DNA from: JAICWP01 sp035252015
GTDB taxonomy: Bacteria > Acidobacteriota > Terriglobia > Terriglobales > Acidobacteriaceae
Direction of reading: 5' to 3'
Length of the DNA stretch: 64,000 bases
Assembly (NCBI GenBank): GCA_035252015.1
Contig: DATFDP010000121.1
Span: 1 to 64,000 of the forward strand
Shown one piece after another: positions 1 through 7,915 of this stretch. The first letter of the stretch is position 1. Each line of letters opens with the position of its first letter. The translations under genes and the position numbers were made by a program. Under the pieces are notes generated by a model, which saw nothing but the letters and a program-made list of their open reading frames with translations, did not search any database and was not told the origin of the DNA.

Positions 1-126
1 CAGTGGAGCTTTGGCGTCATAGGCAAAGACCTGAGCAGCGCTGGCAGGCGGGGGCAATGTCGGAGATTGGCCCGACACCATGGTACCAATCAGCACGACA
101 ACAACTGAGAGCAACTGGGTGCGCAC
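1..126 (-). CDS. Secreted protein, 5' part only (cut by left window edge)
   Basis: The reverse strand opens at a GTG (position 126) preceded by GGAGG with 5 nt spacing, and the frame stays open to the window edge. The first residues read MRTQLLSVVVVLIGTMVSG, a clear N-terminal signal peptide, followed by a proline/alanine linker and then FAYDAKAPL. A second in-frame GTG lies at 132 but sits inside the Shine-Dalgarno sequence. A FxYDxxAPL segment right after a signal peptide occurs in some secreted alpha/beta hydrolases, but only 42 codons are visible, so the function is not assigned. It would be the gene downstream of jag on the same strand. Confidence 0.55.
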   Translation of the reverse strand, partial: MRTQLLSVVVVLIGTMVSGQSPTLPPPASAAQVFAYDAKAPL

Positions 127-221
127 CGGCACCTCCGACTGGGCAGGCGTCTAGCTTACTAGTCTCGTTGGCTAAGTTCTTGAATTGGCGTTTTTCTGGA
201 ATCGCAGCCCCAGAACACCTA

Positions 222-291
222 CCCTCAGGGGCTAAATCCCGCGTTCTTGATCAGCCCTGGGGACGTGGCTGACGCCGTGCCCTTCCCAAAG
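222..291. repeat. ~70-bp intergenic repeat, copy 1 (CCCTCAGGGGCTAAA family)
   Basis: Begins CCCTCAGGGGCTAAA and ends in GCCGTGCCCTTCCCAAAG. A second, diverged ~70-bp copy with the identical first 15 bases and a matching CCCTTCC end lies inside selD at about 21058-21127. The element is rich in self-complementary words (CCCTCAGGGG; CCCAAA/TTTGGG at 285-300 just after it). The rest of the 127-357 gap shows no gene; it separates jag from the secreted protein. Confidence 0.6.
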
Positions 292-357
292 CCTTTTGGG
301 AGGCAATTTTAGCGTAAGGCGGGGGAAAGAGAATGCGTGGCGCGGTTAAGGCAAGAG

Positions 358-885
358 CTAACGCCGTGCGGGGCGTGCCGCCGGTTTGTAGTCCTTGGGA
401 TAGACCACCACGGCGCGACGGCCCGCCTCGCCCGTGCTTTCGGTTTTAAGATCAGCTTCGTCGCGCAGCGCCAAGTGAAGAATACGGCGTTCGCGCGACG
501 ACATGGGGCTGAACGTGTAGGGTACGCCGGTCTTGCGCACGCGCTCCGCGGCCACTCCGGCCGCCAGCTTCAGCTCCTCCAGTCGCATGGCGCGATGGTT
601 CATGCAGTCGAAAGCTACGCGTTCGTGCTCAGAGGGCGCGAGCCGCAAAATTTCCTGCGCCAAGTGCTCCAGGGACCGCAGCAGCTCAGCGGCGCGCTCC
701 AACAGGAGATCGCTATCCGGCCCAGAAAACTCGACCAGGATTTCCGGCCGCTCCCAATCGCGCTCCTCGGGCAGAGGAGGGTCCACAACGATGCGATATT
801 TAAGGCGAAAACCGCACTCCTTGACCACGGCGCACAATAACTCGTCAATCTTGCGGGCCGCGGCCGCTTTGTTGGGGATAGGCAT
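358..885 (-). CDS. jag: Jag/KhpB-like R3H-domain RNA-binding protein
   Basis: A 175-residue protein with an N-terminal KH-like region (about residues 30-100) and a C-terminal R3H domain (about 105-165, with SSRERRILHLALRDE and a VVVYPKD end). Jag/KhpB proteins bind single-stranded RNA and are linked to cell-envelope and division control. The gene sits directly downstream of yidC on the same strand, the classical rpmH-rnpA-yidD-yidC-jag order, which makes the call secure. The separate Jag_N domain found in Firmicutes is absent. The ATG at 885 follows a repeat-rich 91-bp gap. Confidence 0.9.
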   Translation of the reverse strand: MPIPNKAAAARKIDELLCAVVKECGFRLKYRIVVDPPLPEERDWERPEILVEFSGPDSDLLLERAAELLRSLEHLAQEILRLAPSEHERVAFDCMNHRAMRLEELKLAAGVAAERVRKTGVPYTFSPMSSRERRILHLALRDEADLKTESTGEAGRRAVVVYPKDYKPAARPARR

Positions 886-970
886 TTGGCTATTGGCTGT
901 TGGCCATTGGCTATTTCTACCGCGGTGTTTGGCTAATCAGCCAAAAGCTAGAAGCTAATAGCCAACAGCG
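886..970. repeat. TTGGCTATTGGC stutter repeat with inverted arms
   Basis: The jag-yidC gap is filled with near-repeats of TTGGCTATTGGC on the left and AGCTAATAGCCAACAGC on the right, so the two sides can pair (GCTGTTGGC at 897-905 with GCCAACAGC at 961-969). Inside is a perfect hairpin, TTTGGCT-aatc-AGCCAAA (928-945). No T-run follows on either strand, so a standard terminator is not claimed. Same style as the TTAGC stutter repeats found at 7594, 18406, 21849 and 31025. Confidence 0.6.
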
Positions 971-976
971 GTTTTT

Positions 977-2755
977 TCAAACTTTTGCTTTCTTGCGGGC
1001 GCGCTTTTCCATCTCCGCGCGCATCTCCCGTCCCAGCTCGGTACGGTTCATTACTGCCTGCTGCACAATGCCGATCACGTTGCTCAGCACCCAGTACACA
1101 CACAAACCGGCTGCCAGATTCCAGCTGATGACGCCCAGGAACAGCGGCATCATCAGATTCATCATCTTCTGCTGTGTGGGGTCCATGCCGGCGGCCGGCG
1201 TCATGCGTTGTACAAACAAAGTAGAGATGATGATCAGAATGGGCAGCAGGTGCCAGGGATCCGGCGAAGACAAGTCATGGATCCAGAGCCAGGGCGCATG
1301 CCGCAGCTCGATGGCCACCTCGAGCATGGCGTAGTAAGCGATCAGAAATGGCATCTGAATAAGCAGCGGCAGACAGCCGCCTACCGGATTCACGCCTTCC
1401 TTTTTGTACAGGTCGGCAATTTCCTGGTTCATCTGCTGCCGACGCGGATCGCGCATGCTGTACTTCTTGTATTTTTCCTGAATGGCCTTGATCTGCGGCG
1501 CCGCTTTCTGCATCTTCAGAGACGATTTCATGCTGGAGATGCGCAACGGCAGCAGCAGCACGGTGATGATCAGAGTCTGCAGCGCGATGGCCCAGCCCCA
1601 GTTGCTGACCCAGTGCTGCTGCATCCAGCGGAGCCAGATGAACAGGGGACGGGCGATAATGCCGAAAAAGCCGAAATCGATCAAGCCCCGCAGATCTCCA
1701 TTGGCGACACGGACCGACTCCAAAACGTTGACTGCTTTGGGCCCAACGAAGACCCGCTCTGTCGTGGGTCCCTGGGCGCTGCCCACCGCCGCCCCCAGCA
1801 ACTCTTCTTTCGTGGTCTCGTTGGGGTTGGGGTGCTCGGCATCTTTGGGGATGTCTACGCTATTGCGCAGCGTGACCATGGCAGCAGTTTCTGGATGGTC
1901 AGGGATGAAGACTGCGCCGAAGTATTGGTCTTCCACTCCCGCCCAGTGAAAGGGACCGGAGATGGTGCCGCCGCTGCTCACGCTCTTAGCTTTATCCCGC
2001 TGAATCTTCTCGTTGTATTGCCAGGCGATGCGGGCAGAACCGTAAGAACTAGGTGTTGTCTGGTCGCCGAAGCCGGCTGGCCACGTGGGAAAAGCCGCAG
2101 CAGCCGCACCTTTGTACACCACCGATGTCTCCACCTTGACCACATAGGTATGGTCGAAATGGAAGCTCTTGCGCACCGTCAGGTCACCATTGACGTATTC
2201 GAAGGTGACATCCGCCGGAGTGTGCAGGGTGCCGGTCTGGCTGGCCACGTACAGAGGGTTGTTAAGCTGGTTGCGCAAACCCTCGTCGTAAGTCCATAAC
2301 GACATTGGCAGTCCGAACTTGGCACCCTCAGCATTCACCAGTTCCAGCGGCTTGCCTTTGTCGTCAGTTTGCTTCTTCAGAATCCAGGATTTGACCTGCC
2401 CGCCTTTATTGGTGAACTCAATGCGGTAGAGGTCGTTCTCGATGACGGTGGTGCTTTCCTCTGCCGCCTGTTTGTTGGGCACACTGGGCTTCTCGGCGGC
2501 GGCGGCACGGCCACGCTTGCCCTTGCGCGCAGGCTGAACCGCAGTCCTCGGAGCGGCCGCTTCTGGCGCAGGAGGCTGGGAAACGGGAGGCGCTGTCTGG
2601 GTGGTTTTCTTTTCCGGACCCTTGGGTTGCTGCGGCAGCACCTTCTTCATCAGCAACGGCTGCAGCGCCAAGATGACCAGAAAAGTAAGAGCAAACACCA
2701 GCAGAAGCCGACGTTCGAGCCCGGGGTCTTGTTGTGGGTTTTGAAAGTCAGTCAA
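977..2755 (-). CDS. yidC: Membrane protein insertase YidC/Oxa1
   Basis: A 592-residue insertase that places membrane proteins into the inner membrane, alone or with SecYEG. There is an N-terminal transmembrane helix (about residues 15-33), a Pro/Ala/Lys-rich linker, a large periplasmic P1 beta domain (about 100-330), and the conserved five-helix 60KD_IMP core (about 365-580), including ALQTLIITVLLLPLRISSMK and the GGCLPLLIQMPFLIAYYAML helix. The basic C-terminus (EKRARKKAKV) is typical for ribosome contact. Long P1-type YidC indicates a diderm. It follows yidD by 28 nt and is probably co-transcribed with rnpA and yidD. Confidence 0.97.
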   Translation of the reverse strand: MTDFQNPQQDPGLERRLLLVFALTFLVILALQPLLMKKVLPQQPKGPEKKTTQTAPPVSQPPAPEAAAPRTAVQPARKGKRGRAAAAEKPSVPNKQAAEESTTVIENDLYRIEFTNKGGQVKSWILKKQTDDKGKPLELVNAEGAKFGLPMSLWTYDEGLRNQLNNPLYVASQTGTLHTPADVTFEYVNGDLTVRKSFHFDHTYVVKVETSVVYKGAAAAAFPTWPAGFGDQTTPSSYGSARIAWQYNEKIQRDKAKSVSSGGTISGPFHWAGVEDQYFGAVFIPDHPETAAMVTLRNSVDIPKDAEHPNPNETTKEELLGAAVGSAQGPTTERVFVGPKAVNVLESVRVANGDLRGLIDFGFFGIIARPLFIWLRWMQQHWVSNWGWAIALQTLIITVLLLPLRISSMKSSLKMQKAAPQIKAIQEKYKKYSMRDPRRQQMNQEIADLYKKEGVNPVGGCLPLLIQMPFLIAYYAMLEVAIELRHAPWLWIHDLSSPDPWHLLPILIIISTLFVQRMTPAAGMDPTQQKMMNLMMPLFLGVISWNLAAGLCVYWVLSNVIGIVQQAVMNRTELGREMRAEMEKRARKKAKV

Positions 2756-2783
2756 ACGAATCTACCCGCGAAAATGTTCCACT

Positions 2784-3041
2784 TCAATTTGCGTGGTGCC
2801 TACAGTCAATCTCGTGAATGCCGGCGTGATGTGTGAGCACCGGATCGTACCCACCGCATGCAAACGGGTGGCAGCGCAAGACGCGCCACACCGCTTTTGT
2901 GCCGCCCAGTAACACCCCGTAATGCTCAACGGCTTCCATGGCATATTCAGAGCAGCTAGGAACGTAGCGACACGCCGCCGGCAGCAAGGGCGATAGCACC
3001 CACTTATAACCTCGCAGCAGTGCTACTACGATTTTTTTCAT
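2784..3041 (-). CDS. yidD: Membrane protein insertion efficiency factor YidD
   Basis: A small protein (85 residues from the ATG at 3041) with the YidD signature: CRYVPSCSEYAMEAVEHYG, then RCHPFACGGYDPV. The N-terminal hydrophobic/amphipathic stretch (VVALLRGYKWVLSPLL) lets it associate with the inner face of the membrane, where it assists YidC-dependent insertion. It starts 4 nt past the rnpA stop. An upstream GTG at 3065 would add eight residues and overlap rnpA by 20 nt; neither start has a strong Shine-Dalgarno sequence. Confidence 0.92.
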   Translation of the reverse strand: MKKIVVALLRGYKWVLSPLLPAACRYVPSCSEYAMEAVEHYGVLLGGTKAVWRVLRCHPFACGGYDPVLTHHAGIHEIDCRHHAN

Positions 3042-3045
3042 CGGT

Positions 3046-3498
3046 TCAGTTGGTTTGCGTGCCACCCGTCCGTAATTTCCCGCGAATGCACTCGAAAGCT
3101 CTACTCACGTCCTGCGTGACTTCGCTAAATTTGGCCTGCAGCACCGATTTCTTTGGATTGACTACCACATCCACGCCCGTCCCGAGCCGTTGCCGTTCCG
3201 ACCGCACCGCTTCGCGCAGGCGCCGTTTAATCCGATTGCGTTGCACCGCCCCGCCCAGTACCCGGCCGACCGTGAAGCCGATCCGCGCTTCGCCTTCTCC
3301 CGGCAGGAAAAAGAAAGTCATGTGGCGGGCAAAATGCCGCTCTCCCTGCTCGTAGACGCGTTCGAAATCAGCATGCCTCAAAAGGCGCGCTGTCTGCGGA
3401 AATCGCGCCCTCCTCCCGGTTGCCTGCTGCTTCGGAGATTGCGCTTTCGGCGGCGGTCCGTTCACGGCTGCTTCTCGGCTCGCGTCAGATCCGGACAA
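3046..3498 (-). CDS. rnpA: Ribonuclease P protein component
   Basis: The protein subunit of RNase P, which supports the RNA subunit in 5' maturation of tRNA precursors. The signature RNR region is present (GGAVQRNRIKRRLREAVR, about residues 83-100), with the aromatic FFFLPGEGEARIGFTV strand before it. The protein is 150 residues, longer than the usual ~120 because of a Pro/Gln-rich N-terminal extension of about 30 residues before FPQTARLLRHADFERVY. It begins 4 nt after the rpmH stop, the canonical coupling. Confidence 0.95.
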   Translation of the reverse strand: MSGSDASREAAVNGPPPKAQSPKQQATGRRARFPQTARLLRHADFERVYEQGERHFARHMTFFFLPGEGEARIGFTVGRVLGGAVQRNRIKRRLREAVRSERQRLGTGVDVVVNPKKSVLQAKFSEVTQDVSRAFECIRGKLRTGGTQTN

Positions 3499-3502
3499 AT
3501 TG

Positions 3503-3658
3503 TTATTCGCGGAAGCCCGGCTTCACCGACACCCGCTTGCGTCCTTTGGCGCGGCGGCGCGCCAGGACCGCCCGTCCACTCTTGGTCTTCATCCGTTGGC
3601 GAAAGCCGTGCGTCTTCGAGCGGCGACGACGGTTGGGCTGGAACGTGCGCTTGGGCAT
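3503..3658 (-). CDS. rpmH: 50S ribosomal protein L34
   Basis: A 51-residue, very basic protein: MPKRTFQPNRRRRSKTHGFR, then RMKTKSGRAVLARRRAKGRK, ending VSVKPGFRE. This is a complete L34, with the near-universal MxxTFQPNxxxRxxxHGFRxRM pattern. The ATG is at 3658 and the stop at 3503-3505. It leads the rpmH-rnpA-yidD-yidC-jag operon, transcribed away from dnaA. Confidence 0.97.
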   Translation of the reverse strand: MPKRTFQPNRRRRSKTHGFRQRMKTKSGRAVLARRRAKGRKRVSVKPGFRE

Positions 3659-4166
3659 GGAAAAAGTTAGCTGCTCCTCACTGCTGAATAACGAGTAGTA
3701 AGTGGAAAGTATAAATGAAGCTTACGGGCGGCGGCAATTCGCTCGAGCGCGGGGCTGCAGCCAGTCCTCGCCCAGAGCTTTTTGTTCGCCAGCGCTATGG
3801 AGCGAATCAGAAGGTGACATCCGTTTTCCGCCGTTCTGCACACTATATGCTGCACTCGGCCGAGGATTGCAATCAGGTCTGCAGAACGATATGTCCGGCT
3901 CAGTGGGCCACTCTTCTCTGCACCACGTTTGCGTCATAACCAACTAATGACTTGACAGAATTTTTCAGAGCGTTACAACTCACGCCAGTGAAAAAAAATC
4001 TCCGCGAAGATTTCCACACGCAAAAAATTTTTCGTGCTAGTATGCCGAGCAGTCGCCGCATTTCGGCTTACTCATTCTTTGACCCTGCTCCCGCTTCGGC
4101 GGCGGGCGTTTCGTTCCATCGCATTGCTTCCCGGGTCCCGCATCGAGGCCCAGCTATGGTTTGCTA
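3659..4166. other. rpmH-dnaA divergent intergenic region
   Basis: 508 bp between the divergent rpmH and dnaA genes. It must hold both promoters. An AT-rich stretch with A and T runs lies at 3951-4040, and there is one weak DnaA-box-like word, ATTTCCACA (4010-4018). No convincing gene is present on either strand. The layout is that of a chromosomal origin region, but the boxes here are too few to call an origin. Confidence 0.5.
3952..3979 (+). promoter_or_regulatory. Putative sigma-70 type promoter of dnaA
   Basis: A perfect -35 hexamer TTGACA (3952-3957) is followed after 16 nt by TACAAC (3974-3979), 4 of 6 matches to TATAAT. The dnaA start codon lies about 190 nt downstream, so the leader would be long. 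This is a pattern match only. Confidence 0.35.
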
Positions 4167-5564
4167 ATGTCGGTTACAGGTACTGCTGTTGCTCCCAATC
4201 CGTGGATTCGCATCCTTGACGCGCTGGAAAAGAAAATCAACCGGCACTCATATGATACCTGGCTGAAGCCTACGCGCTACAGTCACGCCAGCGGCAAGGT
4301 GATTTACGTCCGGGTCCCCACGCCCGAGTTCCGCCACATAGAAGAAAAGTATGCTGATTTGATTCAGGAAGCTCTGGATAACCTCAATCTGGAATTTCAA
4401 GACGTCAAGTTCGTTACTCCTGAGGATGATCCTGCGGCGACTCCCGTACGCCATGACGGCGGGTTGTCAGCGGCCACCACCGCGGCGCAGGCGCACACCC
4501 CAGCCGCCTCGGTGGCGCACCAGGCGCGTTTCGACTGGGACGGAGCGGCCCAACTTAATCCTCGTTATACCTTTGATGCATTTGTGATCGGCGCCGGTAA
4601 CCAGTTTGCCCACGCTGCATCCCTGGCCGTGGCCGAGCGGCCCTCAAAGGCCTACAACCCGCTTTTCATCTACGGCGGTGTTGGCATGGGCAAGACTCAC
4701 CTGATGCAGGCCATCGGCCATGAAATCAAGCGCCGCCAGCCGCAAATGGCCATTTGCTACTTGTCGAGCGAGAAGTTCACCAACGAGATGATCAACTCGT
4801 TGCGCTACGACAAGATGACCAGCTTTCGCGACAAATTCCGTAACGTGGATGTGCTGCTTATAGACGACATTCAGTTCCTGGCCCAAAAGGAGCGGACCCA
4901 GGAGGAGTTCTTTCACACGTTTAACGCGCTGCACGAGTCCATGAAGCAGATCGTGATTGCCAGCGACCGTCCGCCCAAGGAGTTGGCCGAGATCGAGGAC
5001 CGGCTGCGCAGCCGTTTCGAGTGGGGCTTGATCGCGGACATCCAGCCGCCCGACCTCGAGACCAAAGTCGCTATTCTGCAGAAAAAGGCCGAGCAGGAGC
5101 GGGTTACGCTGCCCACCGATGTTGCGCTCTATATAGCCTCCAACATCCGCTCCAATGTGCGCGAACTTGAGGGCGCTCTCATTCGGCTGATTGCCCACTC
5201 TTCCCTTATCGGAGCCGAGATCACCCTGCCTTATACGCAGCAGGTGCTGAAAAATTTTATTGATTCGCAGGCGCGCAAGGTCACGATCGAAGCCATCCAG
5301 AAGTCAGTGGCGGAGCAGTTCGGCCTCAAGTTGGTGGAGATCAAGGCCAAAAACAATTCCCGCGCTATTGTCTACCCGCGGCAAATCGCTATGTACCTGG
5401 CCAAGCAACTCACCGAGGCCTCGTTGCCGGAGATCGGGCGGCAGTTCGGTGGCAAGCACCACACCACGGTGTTGCACTCGGTCGAGAAGATTGACGAGAG
5501 CCGCAAGAGCGACAAGGATTTGAACAGACTGCTCAATAAACTGACGGAGACTTTGGGGGGATGA
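4167..5564 (+). CDS. dnaA: Chromosomal replication initiator protein DnaA
   Basis: DnaA binds DnaA boxes and opens the origin. The protein is 465 residues from the ATG at 4167: domain I (NPWIRILDALEKKINRHSYD), a variable Ala/Thr-rich domain II (about 90-125), the AAA+ domain with Walker A GGVGMGKTHL (about 169-178) and Walker B VLLIDDIQFL (about 229-238), and the C-terminal domain IV helix-turn-helix with GGKHHTTVLHSV (about 427-438). A TTG two codons upstream (4161) is a less likely start. Confidence 0.97.
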   Translation: MSVTGTAVAPNPWIRILDALEKKINRHSYDTWLKPTRYSHASGKVIYVRVPTPEFRHIEEKYADLIQEALDNLNLEFQDVKFVTPEDDPAATPVRHDGGLSAATTAAQAHTPAASVAHQARFDWDGAAQLNPRYTFDAFVIGAGNQFAHAASLAVAERPSKAYNPLFIYGGVGMGKTHLMQAIGHEIKRRQPQMAICYLSSEKFTNEMINSLRYDKMTSFRDKFRNVDVLLIDDIQFLAQKERTQEEFFHTFNALHESMKQIVIASDRPPKELAEIEDRLRSRFEWGLIADIQPPDLETKVAILQKKAEQERVTLPTDVALYIASNIRSNVRELEGALIRLIAHSSLIGAEITLPYTQQVLKNFIDSQARKVTIEAIQKSVAEQFGLKLVEIKAKNNSRAIVYPRQIAMYLAKQLTEASLPEIGRQFGGKHHTTVLHSVEKIDESRKSDKDLNRLLNKLTETLGG

Positions 5565-5913
5565 AACGCGGCTCCGCCCTCCTTTTCCACCTCGCCGCCC
5601 AGTCTTCCTCCAGCCCCGCTGTGCGCCGCCTGTGGAATATGTGCAACAAACGGCCGGATTTACTCCCGGCCACCCTGCTTTCCCTGTTCAGCCACAGCCG
5701 GAAGCATTTATGAACAGCGGGATTTTCGCCAGAAGAGTGGCTCCCCTAGCGGTTGGGGCCGCAATTTCCACTTTTCCGGCCTGCCTGCTGTTACTGCTGG
5801 TTTTATAGGTTTTTCTTTTGATATAAGGGAGTTAATAATCTCGGGCTTTGGGCCCGGCTTTCAGGGTGGTCAATATGCCGGCAGAGGCGATGGTCGCTAC
5901 AGGAACGTCCACC
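5565..5913. other. dnaA-dnaN gap, candidate oriC
   Basis: 349 bp without a gene. It contains three TTTTCCAC-like words that resemble DnaA boxes: TTTTCCACC (5583-5591), TGTGGAATA (reverse TATTCCACA, 5631-5639) and ATTTCCACT (5764-5772). These are followed by an AT-rich tract around 5805-5840 (TTTTATAGGTTTTTCTTTTG region) that could serve as an unwinding element. None of the boxes is a perfect TTATCCACA, so this is a tentative call based on position and composition. Confidence 0.35.
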
Positions 5914-7020
5914 ATGGAAATCACCGTCAGCAGATCCGAACTGCTGCGCGAACTGACCGCAACCCAGGGAGTGGTCGAGCGCAAGACGACAATTCCGATT
6001 CTGTCCAACTTTTTGTTTGAAGCCGGCGGCGACAAGATATCCATCACCGCCACAGACCTGGATCTGAGCCTGCGCACTTCCTGCACGGCCAAGGTGAAGA
6101 AGGAAGGCGCTTGCACCATTCCTGCACGCAAGCTTTACGACTACGTGAAGCTGCTGCCGGACGTGGACATTTCCGTCAAGCTGCTGGAGAACCACTGGGT
6201 CAATATTCGCGCCGGCCGCTCTAATACCAAGATGGTGGGGATGGCACGATCCAATTTCCCCAGCCTGCCCGCGTTTCCCGGCGCCGGCCTTGTTAAGATC
6301 CCGGCCGCCGTGCTGCGTACCCTGATCAGCAAGACCATCTTCGCCATTTCCAACGAGGAGTCGCGCTATACCCTGAATGGCGCGCTCATGGTGCTGAAGC
6401 CAGAGTCCATCGTGATGGTGGCTACGGATGGGCATCGCCTGGCGCACATTGAGGCACAGGAAAAAATGGGGGCCAACGATATGCGCACCCTGATTCCCAA
6501 GAAGGCCATGTCGGAGTTGCACTCGCTGCTGCAGAACACCGATGTGGATGAAGTGGAATTCGCCAAGGATGAATCCACACTGTTTTTCCGCATCGGCCAG
6601 CGCCTGCTCACCTCACGTCAGCTCACGGGGCAGTTTCCCAACTTTGAAGCTGTTCTACCGAAGGACAACAACAAGAGCGTGCTGGTGCGCTGCGACGACT
6701 TGAACGGAGCCATCCAGCGCGTGGCCCAATTCGCTGACGAGCGCTCCGGCGCTATCCGCATGCGCCTGGAGAAGAACGAGCTGAAGATTTCCTCTTCCTC
6801 CACCGAGGCGGGTGAGTCGGAGGATTCGCTGGATACCAACTACACAGGTGATGCGCTCACCATCGGCTTCAACTCTGCCTATCTGCTGGATTTCCTTAAG
6901 GCTGCCGACACCGAGGAAGTGCGCCTGGAGTTCAAAGATCCGCAGTCTGCCGGTCAGCTTCGCCCCGAAGGCGCCGAGGATTACAAGTACCGCTACATCG
7001 TCATGCCCATGCGGATCTGA
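5914..7020 (+). CDS. dnaN: DNA polymerase III beta subunit (sliding clamp)
   Basis: The homodimeric ring that tethers replicative polymerases to DNA. From the ATG at 5914 the protein is 368 residues, the usual clamp length, beginning MEITVSRSELLRELTATQGV; AGGAA at 5901-5905 is a suitable ribosome binding site. The typical clamp segments TTIPILSNFLFEA and the C-terminal YRYIVMPMRI are present. In-frame starts exist upstream (TTG 5848, ATG 5875) but would add residues not seen in the family. Second gene of the dnaA-dnaN-gyrB block. Confidence 0.96.
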   Translation: MEITVSRSELLRELTATQGVVERKTTIPILSNFLFEAGGDKISITATDLDLSLRTSCTAKVKKEGACTIPARKLYDYVKLLPDVDISVKLLENHWVNIRAGRSNTKMVGMARSNFPSLPAFPGAGLVKIPAAVLRTLISKTIFAISNEESRYTLNGALMVLKPESIVMVATDGHRLAHIEAQEKMGANDMRTLIPKKAMSELHSLLQNTDVDEVEFAKDESTLFFRIGQRLLTSRQLTGQFPNFEAVLPKDNNKSVLVRCDDLNGAIQRVAQFADERSGAIRMRLEKNELKISSSSTEAGESEDSLDTNYTGDALTIGFNSAYLLDFLKAADTEEVRLEFKDPQSAGQLRPEGAEDYKYRYIVMPMRI

Positions 7021-7022
7021 AC

Positions 7023-7075
7023 GTGTGGAGCGGGACTCTGCCCATCTATGCACGGGGCAAAGCCCGGTACCACAC
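7023..7075. repeat. Palindromic GTGTGG...CCACAC intergenic element, copy 1
   Basis: GTGTGG (7023-7028) and CCACAC (7070-7075) bound a GC-rich centre with GGGACTCTGCCC and GGGGCAAAGCCC. It lies just after the dnaN stop. Relatives occur at 12487-12517, 25380-25434 and, degenerate, 40355-40403. Each sits directly at the end of a gene. Confidence 0.6.
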
Positions 7076-7166
7076 AAGCAAGTCGATCCATCACTCTGTC
7101 CTTTAATCCGTGCATTTGACCTTCTGCCGTCCGGGGGCTACTCTATCTCGCCTCAGGAGGTTTGCC

Positions 7167-7589
7167 ATGCTCAAGGGCTTCCGGCAATTTGTGCTTCGGG
7201 GCAGCGTGGTGGATTTGGCCGTCGGCGTAGTGATCGGCGCGGCCTTCGGTACGGTAGTGACCTCGCTGGTTAAGGACTTGCTCACGCCTTTTATAGCCGC
7301 CATTGTGGGCAAGCCAGACTTTGGCGCGCTCAAATTCACCATCAACAACAGCACGTTCCTCTACGGCGATTTCATCAACGCGGTGATTTCCTTTGTTCTG
7401 ATCGCCGCAGCGGTGTACTTCTTCGTGGTCACGCCCATCAATACGCTGGTGTCGCGTGCACGCAAAGAACCGCCGGCCGATCCTACGACAAAGAAGTGCC
7501 CGGAGTGCCTGAGCGAGATTCCCATTGACGCGCGGCGCTGTGCCTTCTGCACCAGCTCCCTGGGTGAGGTGCGGGCGAAGGCGGTATGA
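7167..7589 (+). CDS. mscL: Large-conductance mechanosensitive channel MscL with zinc ribbon
   Basis: A homopentameric inner-membrane channel that opens under turgor stress. The 140-residue protein starts MLKGFRQFVLRGSVVDLAVG, which includes TM1 and the conserved GSVVDLAVGVVIGAAFG core; TM2 is FINAVISFVLIAAAVYFFVV. The C-terminus adds a four-cysteine zinc-ribbon motif, CPECLSEIPIDARRCAFC, in place of the plain helical bundle. The start is the ATG at 7167, well placed after AGGAGG (7155-7160). Confidence 0.95.
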   Translation: MLKGFRQFVLRGSVVDLAVGVVIGAAFGTVVTSLVKDLLTPFIAAIVGKPDFGALKFTINNSTFLYGDFINAVISFVLIAAAVYFFVVTPINTLVSRARKEPPADPTTKKCPECLSEIPIDARRCAFCTSSLGEVRAKAV

Positions 7590-7593
7590 AAGA

Positions 7594-7662
7594 AGCACTT
7601 AGCAATTAGCACTTAGCCCAGATGCTTCACGGGCTAATGCTAAAGACCATTTGCTAAGTGCT
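7594..7662. repeat. TTAGCA stutter repeat forming a long hairpin
   Basis: AGCACTTAGCAA (7594-7605) pairs with TTGCTAAGTGCT (7651-7662); TTAGCA (7606-7611) pairs with TGCTAA (7638-7643); TTAGCCC (7613-7619) pairs with GGGCTAA (7631-7637). This gives about 25 base pairs with a 7-nt bulge and an 11-nt loop. It lies 5 nt after the mscL stop and could end transcription or stabilise the mRNA, although no T-run follows. Confidence 0.7.
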
Positions 7663-7915
7663 CAGTGTAAATTCGTCAGACAATCATCAGTCGCCATTTC
7701 GGCCTTTGCTAACTCGCTGATTCCTATAGTGTTGCGCCTCCTGATTCCGGTGATTTTTACCCTTTCGGGTAGCCCAAAAACCAGCTTCTTGTGGTAAAAT
7801 AAACTACGGGTCGAGTTGCGCTAACTGCGTCTAAATTCAATAACTTGTACGAAATTGGGGGAGTGAAGAAATCCGCCCCTCCAGCGCCCGACCTGTGCGT
7901 TATTTACGGAGCTGA
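7663..7915. other. Upstream region of gyrB
   Basis: 253 bp with no gene on either strand. An AT-rich patch includes an extended -10-like word, TGGTAAAAT (7792-7800), about 115 nt before the gyrB start; a matching -35 is not clear. A GGAG (7908-7911) serves as the gyrB ribosome binding site. Confidence 0.35.

Noticed and set aside
1208..2299. Long open frame (363 codons) opposite yidC
   Set aside because: Antisense shadow of a high-GC gene; no start signal, no recognisable domain, and yidC on the other strand is certain.
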